Shown: positions 19,994 through 30,929, counted from the stretch's first letter. The stretch is 64,000 nt of DNA from Thiomicrorhabdus immobilis (GCF_021654855.1 NZ_AP024202.1:744001-808000); one strand, 5' to 3'. Translations and numbers: made by a program. Notes: a model not told the origin generated them from the letters alone.

Positions 19994-21205
19994 ATGTCAA
20001 AGTTCATTTCATCCTTTCGTCCTAAAAAAATCTTAGTCGCTTTATTGTTGGCGGGTAGTAGCCCGAGTGTATGGGCTTATGCGATTACACCGGAGCTTGA
20101 GCTAAAAGGTTTTGTTGCACAAGATTATGTTCACACCAACCGCAACCCTTATGCCACAAGTGGCACTCTAGATAACGGTAGCTTTGATTTCAGAGAAGCT
20201 GGCTTGAATTTGAATTGGCAAGTGACGCCAAAGCTACGTTTCAATACCCAGCTATTAGCCAGAGAAGAAGGGGAGATGACCGCGAATGGCTTGTCTTTAG
20301 ATTTAGCGTTGTTGGATTACAATTTTTTACAAACCCAGTCGCAAAATGGGGGAGTTAGGCTTGGCCGTGTCAAAACTCCTTACGGTTTTTATAATGATTC
20401 ACGAGACCTACCGTCTGCAAGGCCTGGTATATTTTTACCTTCTATCTATTTCGATAATATTCGTAGCCTTATGCTGTCTACCGACGGTATCAATCTTTAT
20501 GACACGCTTGAGTTGGAACAAGGCTCTTTGTCATTCGATGCCTACTATGGACATCGTCAGTTGGATGACAAGACGTTGGAATATAAGTACCTGTCCCAAG
20601 ATTATAATAGTGTAGATTTTAAGCAGCTGGACAAGGCCGGACTAAAAATTCAATTTGAACCCACAAGTATTCAGGGGTTAAGTCTGGCTTATAGTTTGTT
20701 GAACATAGAAAGTAGCATTACACCTGCGCCAGCTACTCTTAATGGTTTTACCGTTAATAAGTTCGAACTGCAAACCATTCACCATCTTGTATCGGTTCAA
20801 TACCGTTTTGATAATGTCTTTTTGACGGCCGAGGGGATGCGAGCAAGAAACCATGTCAAATCTAGTTTTACCCCTAATATAGAAATGGTTCCTGAATACC
20901 TGGATGCAGAAGGCTATTATTTACAAGCGGAATGGGCAATCTCTCCAGAAGTGTCGACTTTAGTCCGTTATGAAGAATACACACCTTATTTGGATTCACG
21001 ATATAAATCGGGTAGCAACTATTCCAGTAATTCCTACAATCTCGCTGTCCGTTGGAACCTAAGTCCAAGTTGGATGGTGCAGGCGCAATATGCCAAACAT
21101 GAGGGCAATGCCGACCTTCCAAGCTATCCAGGCCTGGGGAAAATCACCGATTTCGGAAAGTCGTGGGACCTCTTTGCATTGCAAATATCCTATCAGTTGA
21201 ATTAA
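19994..21205 (+). CDS. Porin-like outer-membrane beta-barrel protein
   Basis: A 403-residue protein with a signal peptide ending at SVWAYA (about residue 29). The rest is alternating hydrophobic/polar strands with many aromatic girdle residues (FNTQLLAREE, VRLGRVKTPYGFYNDSRD, LFALQISYQLN). The LGRVKTPYGFYND segment resembles the porin family found beside sensor kinases. It ends in Asn rather than the usual Phe or Tyr. It lies between the PstS-like gene and the hybrid kinase in one tight operon, which suggests it admits or presents the ligand that the kinase detects. Confidence 0.75.
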   Translation: MSKFISSFRPKKILVALLLAGSSPSVWAYAITPELELKGFVAQDYVHTNRNPYATSGTLDNGSFDFREAGLNLNWQVTPKLRFNTQLLAREEGEMTANGLSLDLALLDYNFLQTQSQNGGVRLGRVKTPYGFYNDSRDLPSARPGIFLPSIYFDNIRSLMLSTDGINLYDTLELEQGSLSFDAYYGHRQLDDKTLEYKYLSQDYNSVDFKQLDKAGLKIQFEPTSIQGLSLAYSLLNIESSITPAPATLNGFTVNKFELQTIHHLVSVQYRFDNVFLTAEGMRARNHVKSSFTPNIEMVPEYLDAEGYYLQAEWAISPEVSTLVRYEEYTPYLDSRYKSGSNYSSNSYNLAVRWNLSPSWMVQAQYAKHEGNADLPSYPGLGKITDFGKSWDLFALQISYQLN

Positions 21206-21217
21206 GCGGAAGTTTTT

Positions 21218-24200
21218 ATGCAAACGGCCAATAAAAACCTAGTGCAATTGAACTTTAGTGTTTTGGCGATAATGCTCGGTGTGTCACTTATTTTTGCACT
21301 CGCCATTTTGGATGACTTTAAAAAACTGGAGCAGGACAACAAACAGCTCCAAAATATTCAAGAAGTGAATGTCCTGCTGGATGCCTTGCAACTCATACAG
21401 CAAGAGGAGCATTTCGCCTATCAACTCAGTTATGACTCTTCTACAGAACTTTATCAGCGTTGGACCGAGGCTAAGTTGGACACCGATAAATTGATTTACG
21501 CGGCGTTCTTTTCCAAAAATCAAACCCCCTATTTTTGGTTTGAAGAAGCTTGGCAGAGCTACTTGGATAAACGACAGGCCATAATGGGATGTTATCTAAA
21601 AAAGACTTGCCAACAAGAGCTGGTGGAGTGGGAGTTACCCCCGAATGAAATTCAAAATGTACTGATCAATAACAGCTCTAAAAATTTACGACTTTTCGAT
21701 AATCCGGAAATCAATAGCTTGTCGGATTTCTATAGTCGCTTCTTGCAGTGGAGTCTCTCTTTTGACCGTCTATTTTCTCTGATCAAACACTATTCGATTC
21801 AGCCTAGTGAAGCCCTTTATCTAGACATCACCAACCTTAATTTTATTATGCAGCATAATGGTTACTATCTAGATTTAGATTCCAATATCCTGCAAACCTA
21901 TCCCGAGTTATCTGAGCGATTAATTCAGGTTCGTCAGCTTTATCAAGATACCGTATCCGGATTGATTCGGCCTATCAGTCAGTCACCCAACCAGTCTTTT
22001 ACTTTACCCAGTGAATTTTTGCCGATTAGAAACCAGTTGTTGGAAACCAATCTCAATCTGCTGAAAACCACCCATGCATTAATGGAACAAGCCGTTACAG
22101 ACTCGAAGAAACAAAACTTTATTTATAGTCTTTCAGCGGCCATATTGATGATGGTCATTTTAATGGGGTCGTTTTATTCGATAGTGATGTTCAGAAAACG
22201 TGCCATTTTGCCATTCCAGCAAAATGAGATTATTTTGCAAGAAGCGGCGGCAGGGATTATCCAGATTTCCGATACCGGTATCATCTTGAGAATCAATTCC
22301 GCGGCTGAAAAAATATTTGGCTATGCCGCTGAAGAGATGCGCGGGCAAAATGTCAAAATGCTAATGCCAAAGCGTTATGCCGAGCATCATGATCAATCCT
22401 TAAGCGACTTTAAACGAACGGGTGAAGCACATATTATCGGGACTGGACAAGAGTTTGAGGGCCAGCGAAAGAACGGCGAAATCTTTCCTTTGGCGTTGAA
22501 TGTCAGTGTCATCAAAAACGGCCGCAACAAAGAATACATCGGCCTGGTTACCGATCTTACCGAGCGTAATAAGGCGCAGGCGGAAACCGCTTTACGCAAT
22601 CAACTGCTGGATGCACTGAAGAATGCCACTGAAAATTTTGTGGCCTCACCCGAAAACCAAAAAGCAACCTGGCAGGAGTTGCTTCAAGCCATTCTTAAGA
22701 TTACAGGCAGCGAGTATGGCTTTATCGGAGAAGTGATTTACCAGTCTGACAATAAACGCTGTGTGAAATTGCATGCCTTGGCGGATTTTTCATGGGATGA
22801 AAATTCCGCAAAACGTTATCAGATAATGATGGACGGAGAGGATGAGTTTTGTGCCCCGGACAGCTTGGCGGGTGATGTACTCTATAAAGCTGAGCGTGTT
22901 ATCAGTAATGATGTTAACAATGACTCTCGTGGTGGATGTATGCTTAAGGGCCATCCTGAAATCAAAAGTTTTATGGGGTTGCCTATCTTTCAGGGGAATC
23001 GCTTAGTGGGGCTGTATGGCATTGCCAATAGTAAAGCGCCTTATGATGAAGTTTTGGCCGATTTTCTAGAGCCTTTCCATGCGACCTGCGGTGTGTTGAT
23101 TGCCAGTATGCATCAAGCCGAAATGCAAAAGAATCTTATGCAACAGCTTGAAGGTGCCATGAAGGATGCCATTCAATCCAGGCAGTTGGCGGAACAGGCG
23201 GCGGCAACCAAGTCCTCTTTTTTAGCCAATATGAGTCATGAGATTCGCACACCGATGAATGCCATTATCGGTATGGCCTATTTGGCATTACGTACTCAAT
23301 TAACGCCAAAACAACAAGACTATATCGAAAAAATCCACCGATCGGGTCAATCTCTGTTGCACATCATCAACGATATTTTGGATTTTTCAAAAATCGAGGC
23401 GGGTAAGCTCGACATTGAGTTTATCCCAATGAAAATCGAAGAGGTGATTAGTCACAGTGTGCAATTGCTGGCAGAGACGGCCACTAAAAAAGGTTTGGAA
23501 TTGTTGGTCAACTTTCAAACAAATGAACTGATTGATAATCAGGGTTGGTTATTAGGTGACCCTTTTAGATTGGAGCAAATTCTCAATAACCTGCTGTCGA
23601 ATGCGCTTAAATTCACGGATAGCGGCCTTGTTGTCGTGCAGGTGAATTGTCAGCCTGCACCAAACGGTGTTGAACTGATTATCAGTGTTAAGGATTCCGG
23701 TATCGGCATGACTTCGGAACAGCTCAAAGCGCTGTTTAAAGAGTTTACCCAAGCAGATGGCTCTACTACCCGAAAATATGGAGGAACCGGTTTAGGTCTA
23801 TCGATTTCTAAACGTCTGGCGCGTTTAATGAACGGGGATTTAACCGCAAGTTCAAAACCGGGAGAAGGTAGCCAGTTTACCCTGGCCTTACCATGTGAAT
23901 TCGCAGCAGAACACCATCAGCAAACATTCGATGATTTGGCCGGTAAACGTTTGTTATTGGTTGATGATTCGCCTTCGGTTCATGAAATCATGAATCAGCA
24001 AATTAATCTATTCGATATCAAAGTGAGCAATGCGTTAAGTATTCGTGAAGCGATTAAATGCTTAGAGCAAGAGGATTTTGACTTTATTGTGTTGGACTGC
24101 GTCTTGCCAGAAGAAAGTGGTGATGTTCTATTAGAGTACCTTTCAGAGCATAAACCGCATTACCTTTGTAAAACGTTGCTGATTTCAGCTTTTTCGGAAG

Positions 24201-25390
24201 AGGTTATGAACGGTATCAGCCAGCGTTTTGGTGGGCTGCATAATCTTGCCAAACCCATTTTGCCGAGCCAGTTGTACGGCACCTTGAAATTTATGGATGG
24301 TCAAGATATAGACGCCGAAAATGATTCATTTTCACGTTCTGTCGAGCTTCGCTTCGATGGCATGCATGTCCTATTGGCGGAGGATAATCCCATCAATCAG
24401 CAAATTGCGATTGAACTGATGGAATCAAGAGGGGTGCAGGTTTCTCTTGCTCAAAATGGTCAAGAAGCCCTAGAGTTGTTGAACAATCAAGCCGACGATT
24501 ATTTCCATTTGATATTGATGGATTTGCAGATGCCTGTTAAAGACGGTTATCAAGCCACAACTGAAATTCGAGCTCAGGACCAATACCAGGCATTGCCGAT
24601 TGTGGCTATGACCGCACACGCTCTGAATGAAGAGCGGGAGCGTACACACTCTATCGGTATGAATGGCCATTTAACCAAACCTGTAAATCCAGAAGAGTTG
24701 TATAACACGCTTGCCAAGTATTTTACGCAAGTGACCCAGGTTCCTAAAAACAATGTCGAACAAATAGAAACCTCGCAAAAAGAGATTGCTGGAATCAATC
24801 TTGAACAGGGATTGAAGATTACCGGCGGCAATCGTTCGTTACAGATTAAATTGCTTCAGGACTACTTCAAGAATTATGAGGGGTTTGTTGCGGACTGTAA
24901 GGAGCTATTGGCTGAACCGGGGCAAGAGGACTTTGATAAATTGCACATTCTTACTCATTCGTTTAGAGGGGTTTCCGCCAGTTTGGGTGCGGAAGCGTTA
25001 GCGTCACTTGCTGAACAACTCGAGAGTTTGATTATGAAAGCTAAAGAGGGTGATGATGTTTCAAAAAATTGGCAACGTGATGTGTTTTTAGAGCAACTTC
25101 AAAACCTAGAAGAGCAAATCGAGCCTACCTTTACTTCGCTGAAAACTTACTTGCAAGAGCATGTCTCTTCGAGCGTTAGCCAACAAGAAACCGTCACAGA
25201 AGCACCTATTGAAGATTTGAAACGGCTGTTATCCGAGTTCGATGGGGGTGACACTTTGGCGCTTTGGCAAAAACATCAAAAGGCTTTTCAAGAGATTCTA
25301 GGTATTAACCAATATCAGAAAGTAGATCAATTTATCGAACAGTTCAACTTTAACGGTGCTTTGGAAATCCTTAATGAATTATTTCCATAA
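21218..25390 (+). CDS. Large hybrid sensor histidine kinase (PAS-GAF-HisKA-HATPase-REC-REC-Hpt)
   Basis: A 1390-residue membrane kinase. Two transmembrane helices (about 11-30 and 305-325) flank a periplasmic helical sensor domain. A PAS domain follows (about 335-450, [12 protein letters not shown]), then GAF (about 465-630). HisKA carries His674 in [10 protein letters not shown], and the HATPase has N and G boxes including GTGLGLSI. Two receiver domains follow, with Asp960 (VLDCVLP) and Asp1102 (LMDLQMP). An Hpt-like domain has His1247 in LTHSFRG, with Arg where Lys is usual. This is a complete phosphorelay in one chain. It starts 12 bases after the porin gene; the probable output partner is the HD-GYP regulator downstream. 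Confidence 0.92.
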   Translation: MQTANKNLVQLNFSVLAIMLGVSLIFALAILDDFKKLEQDNKQLQNIQEVNVLLDALQLIQQEEHFAYQLSYDSSTELYQRWTEAKLDTDKLIYAAFFSKNQTPYFWFEEAWQSYLDKRQAIMGCYLKKTCQQELVEWELPPNEIQNVLINNSSKNLRLFDNPEINSLSDFYSRFLQWSLSFDRLFSLIKHYSIQPSEALYLDITNLNFIMQHNGYYLDLDSNILQTYPELSERLIQVRQLYQDTVSGLIRPISQSPNQSFTLPSEFLPIRNQLLETNLNLLKTTHALMEQAVTDSKKQNFIYSLSAAILMMVILMGSFYSIVMFRKRAILPFQQNEIILQEAAAGIIQISDTGIILRINSAAEKIFGYAAEEMRGQNVKMLMPKRYAEHHDQSLSDFKRTGEAHIIGTGQEFEGQRKNGEIFPLALNVSVIKNGRNKEYIGLVTDLTERNKAQAETALRNQLLDALKNATENFVASPENQKATWQELLQAILKITGSEYGFIGEVIYQSDNKRCVKLHALADFSWDENSAKRYQIMMDGEDEFCAPDSLAGDVLYKAERVISNDVNNDSRGGCMLKGHPEIKSFMGLPIFQGNRLVGLYGIANSKAPYDEVLADFLEPFHATCGVLIASMHQAEMQKNLMQQLEGAMKDAIQSRQLAEQAAATKSSFLANMSHEIRTPMNAIIGMAYLALRTQLTPKQQDYIEKIHRSGQSLLHIINDILDFSKIEAGKLDIEFIPMKIEEVISHSVQLLAETATKKGLELLVNFQTNELIDNQGWLLGDPFRLEQILNNLLSNALKFTDSGLVVVQVNCQPAPNGVELIISVKDSGIGMTSEQLKALFKEFTQADGSTTRKYGGTGLGLSISKRLARLMNGDLTASSKPGEGSQFTLALPCEFAAEHHQQTFDDLAGKRLLLVDDSPSVHEIMNQQINLFDIKVSNALSIREAIKCLEQEDFDFIVLDCVLPEESGDVLLEYLSEHKPHYLCKTLLISAFSEEVMNGISQRFGGLHNLAKPILPSQLYGTLKFMDGQDIDAENDSFSRSVELRFDGMHVLLAEDNPINQQIAIELMESRGVQVSLAQNGQEALELLNNQADDYFHLILMDLQMPVKDGYQATTEIRAQDQYQALPIVAMTAHALNEERERTHSIGMNGHLTKPVNPEELYNTLAKYFTQVTQVPKNNVEQIETSQKEIAGINLEQGLKITGGNRSLQIKLLQDYFKNYEGFVADCKELLAEPGQEDFDKLHILTHSFRGVSASLGAEALASLAEQLESLIMKAKEGDDVSKNWQRDVFLEQLQNLEEQIEPTFTSLKTYLQEHVSSSVSQQETVTEAPIEDLKRLLSEFDGGDTLALWQKHQKAFQEILGINQYQKVDQFIEQFNFNGALEILNELFP

Positions 25391-25478
25391 CAAATATGCA
25401 CAAACTAAAAATGGATTGGGCTGAGTCACTTTTAAACAGGCTTTTGTTTTTGGTAATTTCAAGGGTGAAATAAATAAT

Positions 25479-26576
25479 ATGGTTATGGCTACTAAATCAA
25501 AAATTCTCTGCGTGGATGACACGCCAACAAATTTAAAGTTATTGATTGATTTACTCTCAGATTTATATGAGGTCAAAATCGCAACCAATGGTGTACAAGC
25601 TTTAGAGATACTTGAAAGCTACCAAGCTGATTTAGTGTTGCTGGATATTATGATGCCGGAGATGGATGGTTATGAAACCTGCCAACACATCCGAAATAAT
25701 CTCAAGACCAAAGATATCCCTATTTTATTTATAACCGCCAAAAACCAGCCAGAAGATGAAGAGAAGGGGTTGAGAATAGGGGGGAATGATTTTATTTCCA
25801 AACCGATCAATCCCGGGGTGTTGTATGCTCGCATTGAAACTCAGATCAAGCTCCATGAAGCACAAAAGTCTCTGCAAGCCCATAATGAAGATTTGGAAGA
25901 GCAAGTCAAACAGCGCATAGGCGAAGTGCTACGTTTACAGGATAGCAGTATCTATGTCATGGTCTCTTTAGCGGAGTTTCGTGATGAAAATACCGGTAAC
26001 CATATTCGTCGCACCCAATATTATGTGGAAACTTTAGCCAAAGCGGCCGCCAATACAGCGTTGTTCCGCCCTTATTTATCTGATAAGAATATTGAAGTGA
26101 TCACTAAGTCCGCACCTTTGCATGATATCGGTAAAATCGCCATACCAGACCCCATTTTGCTGAAACCAGGTAAATTAACCGATGAAGAGTTTACCGTTAT
26201 GAAAACCCATGCTGAAAAAGGTTATCAAATCTTAAAGCAAGCTTCACGTTCCATGGGAGAGAGTGGCCAAGTCTTAGAGGTCGCTCAACAAATCGCACTC
26301 AGCCATCACGAAAAATGGGATGGTTCAGGCTATCCAAACGGCTTAGTCGGTGAAGCGATTCCTTTAGCGGCACGCTTAATGGCTTTAGCGGATGTGTATG
26401 ATGCTTTAACGAGCGCACGTCCCTATAAACGCGCCTTCAGTGCTGAGGAAGCTTTCGAGATTATCGAACAAGGAAGAGACTCGCATTTTCAACCAGAGTT
26501 GGTCGATTTATTCCTACAACTCAAATCTCAGTTGCAACAGATCGCCTTAGAGCACCCCGATCCCCAGGTTGAATAA
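25479..26576 (+). CDS. Response regulator with HD-GYP c-di-GMP phosphodiesterase domain
   Basis: 365 residues: an N-terminal receiver domain with phospho-acceptor Asp56 (LVLLDIMMP) and Lys108 (ISKPI), a coiled linker (about 125-155) and an HD-GYP domain. Catalytic motifs are H215-D216 (LHDIGKIAIPD), HHE 276-278 and G-Y-P 284-286, all intact. It should hydrolyse cyclic di-GMP when phosphorylated. It lies 88 bases after the hybrid kinase and is the likely end of its relay, linking a periplasmic signal to attachment or motility. Confidence 0.93.
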   Translation: MVMATKSKILCVDDTPTNLKLLIDLLSDLYEVKIATNGVQALEILESYQADLVLLDIMMPEMDGYETCQHIRNNLKTKDIPILFITAKNQPEDEEKGLRIGGNDFISKPINPGVLYARIETQIKLHEAQKSLQAHNEDLEEQVKQRIGEVLRLQDSSIYVMVSLAEFRDENTGNHIRRTQYYVETLAKAAANTALFRPYLSDKNIEVITKSAPLHDIGKIAIPDPILLKPGKLTDEEFTVMKTHAEKGYQILKQASRSMGESGQVLEVAQQIALSHHEKWDGSGYPNGLVGEAIPLAARLMALADVYDALTSARPYKRAFSAEEAFEIIEQGRDSHFQPELVDLFLQLKSQLQQIALEHPDPQVE

Positions 26577-26714
26577 ATCTTGAGTGGGTTTTTAGCGAAA
26601 ATTTTCAAAAAATGACCAATCTGTTTCAAGCCGTGATAATGCCGGTTTGTAAAGGGCTTTAAGTTAGGCCTTTATGGTTTTACGCACAATAATTCATCTA
26701 AACATCAATTAAAA

Positions 26715-26742
26715 CTTGAAAGGTCATAAAAAAACCTTATAG
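26715..26742 (+). promoter_or_regulatory. Sigma-32-like heat-shock promoter of htpX
   Basis: CTTGAAA (26715-26721) is followed after 13 bases by CCTTATAG (26735-26742), about 65 bases before the htpX ATG. The -35 is identical to the sigma-32 consensus; the -10 matches CCCCAT partly. The same layout occurs upstream of htpG at 46313. Confidence 0.55.
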
Positions 26743-26807
26743 TTATCTATGTTGGAATTCAATGCTGGGATTCGCTCAAGAGTCTCAATCTTTTTTAGGA
26801 GAAAAAA

Positions 26808-27704
26808 ATGAAACGTATTGGTTTATTTCTATTAACAAACATCGCGGTCATTGCAGTTGCAATGCTTGCCATGAACATCTTGGGTGTAGGCAACTACATG
26901 CAAGGTACGAGCCTTAACCTAAACAACCTATTCATGTTCGCGTTGATTTTTGGTTTTGCCGGTTCATTTGTTTCTTTAGCTATGTCGAAGTGGATGGCAA
27001 AAATGTCTACTGGTGCACAGGTTATCACTCAGCCTCGTAATGCGGATGAGCAATGGTTGGTTGAGACAGTGACTCGTCAGGCGGCAAAAGCAGGGATTAA
27101 AACACCTGAAGTGGCGATTTACGATTCTCCAGAACCAAACGCGTTTGCAACTGGTATGACTAAAAACAACTCTTTAGTAGCGGTTTCCACGGGTCTTATG
27201 CGTAGCATGCGTCAAAACGAAGTGGAAGCGGTATTAGGCCACGAAGTCGCTCACGTAGCCAACGGTGATATGGTGACTATGGCTCTTTTACAAGGTGTAT
27301 TGAACACGTTTGTTATCTTCTTCGCGAAAATTGTCGCTTACATTGTTGACCGCGTGGTGCTTAAAAACGAACAGGAAGGCCATAGCTGGACATTCATCAT
27401 TGTCGATATGGTTGCCCAAATCCTATTCGGTATCTTGGCCAGCATGATTGCGATGGCGTTCTCTCGTTACCGTGAGTTCCATGCCGATAATGGTGGGGCT
27501 TACCTAGCAGGTAAAGAGAATATGATTGCGGCACTACGTCGTTTACAGACTATGCAGCCTGGTGAATTACCAGACCAGATGGCGGCATTTGGTATCTCAG
27601 CTAAGAAGTCGTCTTTTGGTGATCTATTCAAGTCTCACCCAGATCTTGAAGACCGTATCGCACGTCTAGAAGCGACTTCACAAGAGCAGTTAAAAGTCGC
27701 TTAA
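26808..27704 (+). CDS. htpX: Membrane zinc protease HtpX
   Basis: A 298-residue M48 family protease of the inner membrane. Two N-terminal helices (about 5-25 and 40-60) precede the catalytic domain with H145-E-V-A-H149, and EFHAD supplies the third zinc ligand. Two further hydrophobic helices lie between these motifs. AGGAG sits 7 bases before the ATG. HtpX degrades misfolded membrane proteins together with FtsH and is heat-induced in E. coli, which fits the sigma-32-like promoter. Confidence 0.97.
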   Translation: MKRIGLFLLTNIAVIAVAMLAMNILGVGNYMQGTSLNLNNLFMFALIFGFAGSFVSLAMSKWMAKMSTGAQVITQPRNADEQWLVETVTRQAAKAGIKTPEVAIYDSPEPNAFATGMTKNNSLVAVSTGLMRSMRQNEVEAVLGHEVAHVANGDMVTMALLQGVLNTFVIFFAKIVAYIVDRVVLKNEQEGHSWTFIIVDMVAQILFGILASMIAMAFSRYREFHADNGGAYLAGKENMIAALRRLQTMQPGELPDQMAAFGISAKKSSFGDLFKSHPDLEDRIARLEATSQEQLKVA

Positions 27705-27730
27705 TTTAGCCACTTTCAACGCTTAATAAA

Positions 27731-27765
27731 AAGCCCCGCTTAGGACTTCCTAGCGGGGCTTTTTT
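27731..27765 (+). terminator. Rho-independent terminator after htpX
   Basis: Strong G/C hairpin: AAGCCCCGCT on the left and AGCGGGGCTT on the right, extended inward with one bulged T, then a T-run. It separates htpX from the AT-rich HsdR-N gene. Confidence 0.9.
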
Positions 27766-27859
27766 ATTGTCATAAGCAGTGTTTGTGTTTTAATGCTTAA
27801 TGGTAGTATTATGTTCACCTAGATAAGTAAAATAAATTATTTATGAGAGGGTGAGTAAG

Positions 27860-28927
27860 ATGGATTTGATTGATCGTATAGGTGAGATTTCAAAAAGAAT
27901 ATCAACTTTGGGGCCAACTTTGGTAACAGAAGAAGCAACTAAGAACGCTTTAATAATGCCTTTTATTCAGGCTTTAGGATATGACGTCTTCAATCCTCTA
28001 GAAGTTGTTCCTGAATATACAACTGACCATGGTGTTAAAAAAGGTGAGAAAGTTGATTACGCAGTCAAAAAAGATGATGAGATTATTATGCTTATTGAGT
28101 GTAAGAAGTTTGGTTCTAATCTTTCGCCAGACCATGCTAGCCAGCTTTATAGATATTTTTCAGTATCAGAGGCGAGGTTTAGTGTTCTTACAAATGGTAT
28201 TGAATATATGTTTTTTTCAGATTTGGAAAAGGCAAACCAAATGGATTCAAAACCATTTTTCATAATTGATTTAAATAAGTTTGAAAAACATGAAATTGAA
28301 GAACTTAAGAAATTTACTAAAACTGCATTTAATCTAGATGATATTTTGAATACAGCAAGTGATTTGAAATATACAAATGAGGTTAAAAAGATACTAAATA
28401 AAGAACTTGAATCACCTTCTGATGAATTTGTTCGTTTCTTTGCATCAAAAATATATAGTGGTCGTTTGACGCAAACTGTTATGGAGCAATTCAAAGAGAT
28501 AGTTTTAAAGGCTAGAAAGCAATTTATCAATGAAAAAATTAATGAGCGTTTAGAGTCTGCGCTATCACACCCTGAACAACAAGATGAAAAGTCAAAGGTT
28601 GGAGTAGAATTTCTTGAAACAGAGCCTAAGATTGATAATGATATTGAAACTACTGAAGAAGAAATAGAAGCATATAACATTGTTAAAGCTATTTTAAGAG
28701 TAGAGGCAGATGTAAACAGAATAACCCTTAGAGATACTAAGTCATATTGCGGTGTTTTGCTTGATGATAATAACCGTAAACCTTTATGTAGGTTTCACTT
28801 CAATACTAAACAAAAGTATATTGGTTTGCTAACAAATAAAGTCGAAACTCGAGTAGCTATTGATTCATTAGATGATATTTTTAATTATTCCAAAGAGTTG
28901 ATAAAAACAATAAAAGAATATAAGTAA
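27860..28927 (+). CDS. Orphan HsdR N-terminal-type nuclease-domain protein
   Basis: About 355 residues. The first 150 match the type I restriction HsdR N-terminal domain: TEEATKNALIMPFIQALGYDVFNP, then the PD-(D/E)xK-type core with Asp in KVDYAV and Glu/Lys in IECKKFG. The C-terminal half is Lys/Glu-rich and unrecognised; there is no helicase domain and no hsdM or hsdS nearby. ATG 27860 is preferred over GTG 27851 because GAGAGGG is correctly spaced only for the former. It is visibly more A/T-rich than its neighbours and is followed by a 605-base inverted-repeat element, which suggests horizontal origin. Restriction activity is not shown. Confidence 0.75.
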   Translation: MDLIDRIGEISKRISTLGPTLVTEEATKNALIMPFIQALGYDVFNPLEVVPEYTTDHGVKKGEKVDYAVKKDDEIIMLIECKKFGSNLSPDHASQLYRYFSVSEARFSVLTNGIEYMFFSDLEKANQMDSKPFFIIDLNKFEKHEIEELKKFTKTAFNLDDILNTASDLKYTNEVKKILNKELESPSDEFVRFFASKIYSGRLTQTVMEQFKEIVLKARKQFINEKINERLESALSHPEQQDEKSKVGVEFLETEPKIDNDIETTEEEIEAYNIVKAILRVEADVNRITLRDTKSYCGVLLDDNNRKPLCRFHFNTKQKYIGLLTNKVETRVAIDSLDDIFNYSKELIKTIKEYK

Positions 28928-28969
28928 ATTGTGAATATCAGCAGAAAAGAAAATTTAAATTCACTAATA

Positions 28970-29574
28970 ATTGAGAAGCCTTTTGAAATTTATAGGTCTT
29001 TAAATTCAGAGGCTTGGCTTCCCGTCACTTTATTTGCTTGTCCAAATAAAGTAACCAAACAAAAGACACCCTGCTGACACAATCTATTTCACTAAGCTTG
29101 CTGGCTAACGTTTCAAAACTCGCTTCGCTCAGACAGTTGAAACGTTTTAACGCCCTCTACGCTAAGTGAAATGACGATTGCTTACAGAAGGGAGGCTTTT
29201 TCTACGTTAACTCCGTATTTTCATTGTTCAGATGTTCTTGTGCTGTAATTTTTATCAGGCCTGGTGATTTTGTTTTTTATTCTGCAAATCCAGCTACAAG
29301 CGCCCAAATTCCCCTTGGAATAAATTGTGCAAAGTTCTTAACGCAGTGAACGTTTAAAAACTTCAGCTGTTTCTTGTCTCTCCGCTTCGCTACAGCCAAG
29401 TTCTTCGTTTGAGCGAAGCGAGTTCTGAAGTTTCAGTGAACAAGTTTAGAGCTTGCCAATTTATGGAGTGGGGTGCCTTTTTTCTGGTTACTCTTTTTAG
29501 GCAAGTAAAAAGAGTAACGGGAAGCCTAAAAGCCAATAACAAAGGTATATAAATATCTGTAAAGGCTTCTCAAT
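28970..29574. mobile_element. 605-base non-coding element with imperfect terminal inverted repeats
   Basis: The left end ATTGAGAAGCC (28970-28980) is the exact inverse of the right end GGCTTCTCAAT (29564-29574). The arms stay related for about 120 bases: both carry a CTTCCCGT block, a hairpin and an ACTCGCTTCGCTCA-like block in mirrored order. The left hairpin is ACTTTATTT/AAATAAAGT (29027-29035, 29044-29052); the right is GTTACTCTTTTT/AAAAAGAGTAAC (29487-29498, 29507-29518), both with 8-base loops. No open frame is inside and no target duplication is evident. It looks like a MITE-type or REP-derived interspersed element. Confidence 0.6.
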
Positions 29575-29607
29575 AGCTAAGACAAGTTAAACCTTAAAAG
29601 CCAAACA

Positions 29608-29618
29608 ACCAGGCCTGG
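29608..29618. repeat. Partial copy of the CCAGGCCTGG palindrome
   Basis: ACCAGGCCTGG, 11 of the 12 bases of the repeat, between the inverted-repeat element and the trpB terminator. Another partial copy (TCAGGCCTGGT) lies inside the element near 29256. Confidence 0.6.
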
Positions 29619-29691
29619 CCTGCCCTGTGGTCATGCATACGTTGTGAGCATAGGGTGACTTTATGAAAACAATCAAATTCAAGACATAAAA

Positions 29692-29711
29692 AAGCCCCAA
29701 TTAAGGGGCTT
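29692..29711 (-). terminator. Rho-independent terminator of trpB
   Basis: AAGCCCC (29692-29698) and GGGGCTT (29705-29711) with an AATTAA loop. On the minus strand it follows the trpB stop codon by about 20 bases and runs into a T-tract. Confidence 0.85.
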
Positions 29712-29732
29712 AGTTATTTAGTTGCGCGGTGT

Positions 29733-30929
29733 TTATTCACCTGTACCAAAGTTTTCGGCAACGTAATCAATATCCTTGTCTCCACGACCAGATAGGTTGA
29801 TTAGGATGGTGCTACCAGGGTTTTCCTTACCATGTTTCATCGCCCATGCAACTGCATGTGAGCTTTCTAGGGCGGGAATGATTCCTTCCATGCGCGAAAG
29901 CTTATAAAAGGCGTCTAGGGTTTCATCATCTGTCACCGCATGGTAGTCAACTTTCCCCATGGTTTTTAGGTAAGAGTGTTCTGGGCCAACACCTGGATAA
30001 TCCAAACCTGAGGCGATGGAGTGAACCGGCGCTGGATTACCTTCTTCATCTTCTAGCAATAAACATTTAAAGCCGTGAATCATACCTGGCTTGCCGTAGG
30101 TCATCGTGGCTGAGTGTTCACCAATATTGGTTCCACGACCCAGCGGTTCAACGCCATTTAAGCCAACGTTTTCATCTTCGATAAAACCAGCGAACATACC
30201 CATGGCATTTGAGCCGCCACCGACACAAGCGCCGACTTGATCAGGCAGTTCCCCTGTCATCTCAAGAAACTGTTCACGGGCTTCATGGCCAACCACCGAT
30301 TGGAAGTTACGCACCATCATTGGGAATGGGTGTGGCCCTACAACCGAGCCGATGGCAAATAGAGCGGTATCGGCTTGCGGAACGTAAGAATCAAAGGCGG
30401 AATCGACCGCCTCTTTTAAACTACGACCACCAAAAGAAACCGGTACCACTTTTGCACCAAGTAGCTTCATTCGGGTAACGTTAGGCGCTTCTTTAGCAAT
30501 ATCGATTTCACCCATATGAATTTCACATTCCATACCAAAATAAGCTGCGGCGGTAGCTAGAGCCACTCCGTGTTGCCCTGCGCCTGTTTCGGCAATCAGC
30601 TTGGTTTTACCCATGTGTTTGGCCAGTAAAGCTTCTGCCATGCAGTGATTAAGCTTATGTGCACCAGAGTGGTTTAGGTCTTCACGTTTGAGATAGATGT
30701 GTGCGCCACACTCTTTACTTAAGTTGTGTGCGTAATAAACCGGGGTCGGACGGCCTTGATAGTGTTTACGAATGTATTTGAGTTCATTTAAAAAGTCTGC
30801 TGAACGCCCAAGTTCCATATAGGCTTTATTGATTTCTTCAAAATGCGGAATTAATACTGGCGGTAAAAATGCACCACCAAAATCACCAAAAAAACCTTCT
30901 TGGTTAGGAAAACTTTTTAAATAAGACAT
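29733..30929 (-). CDS. trpB: Tryptophan synthase beta chain (solitary)
   Basis: A 398-residue PLP enzyme that joins indole and serine. The PLP Lys is Lys92 (SGAHKLNH), the catalytic Glu is Glu114 (AETGAGQHG), and the phosphate loop is [17 protein letters not shown] precedes the start. No trpA or trpF is adjacent, unlike the usual gammaproteobacterial cluster. The signatures [23 protein letters not shown] and GVEPLGRG resemble TrpB forms I associate with Campylobacterota and similar groups, so it may be a second, acquired copy; this is inference. It has its own terminator and a palindrome upstream. Confidence 0.93.
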   Translation of the reverse strand: MSYLKSFPNQEGFFGDFGGAFLPPVLIPHFEEINKAYMELGRSADFLNELKYIRKHYQGRPTPVYYAHNLSKECGAHIYLKREDLNHSGAHKLNHCMAEALLAKHMGKTKLIAETGAGQHGVALATAAAYFGMECEIHMGEIDIAKEAPNVTRMKLLGAKVVPVSFGGRSLKEAVDSAFDSYVPQADTALFAIGSVVGPHPFPMMVRNFQSVVGHEAREQFLEMTGELPDQVGACVGGGSNAMGMFAGFIEDENVGLNGVEPLGRGTNIGEHSATMTYGKPGMIHGFKCLLLEDEEGNPAPVHSIASGLDYPGVGPEHSYLKTMGKVDYHAVTDDETLDAFYKLSRMEGIIPALESSHAVAWAMKHGKENPGSTILINLSGRGDKDIDYVAENFGTGE

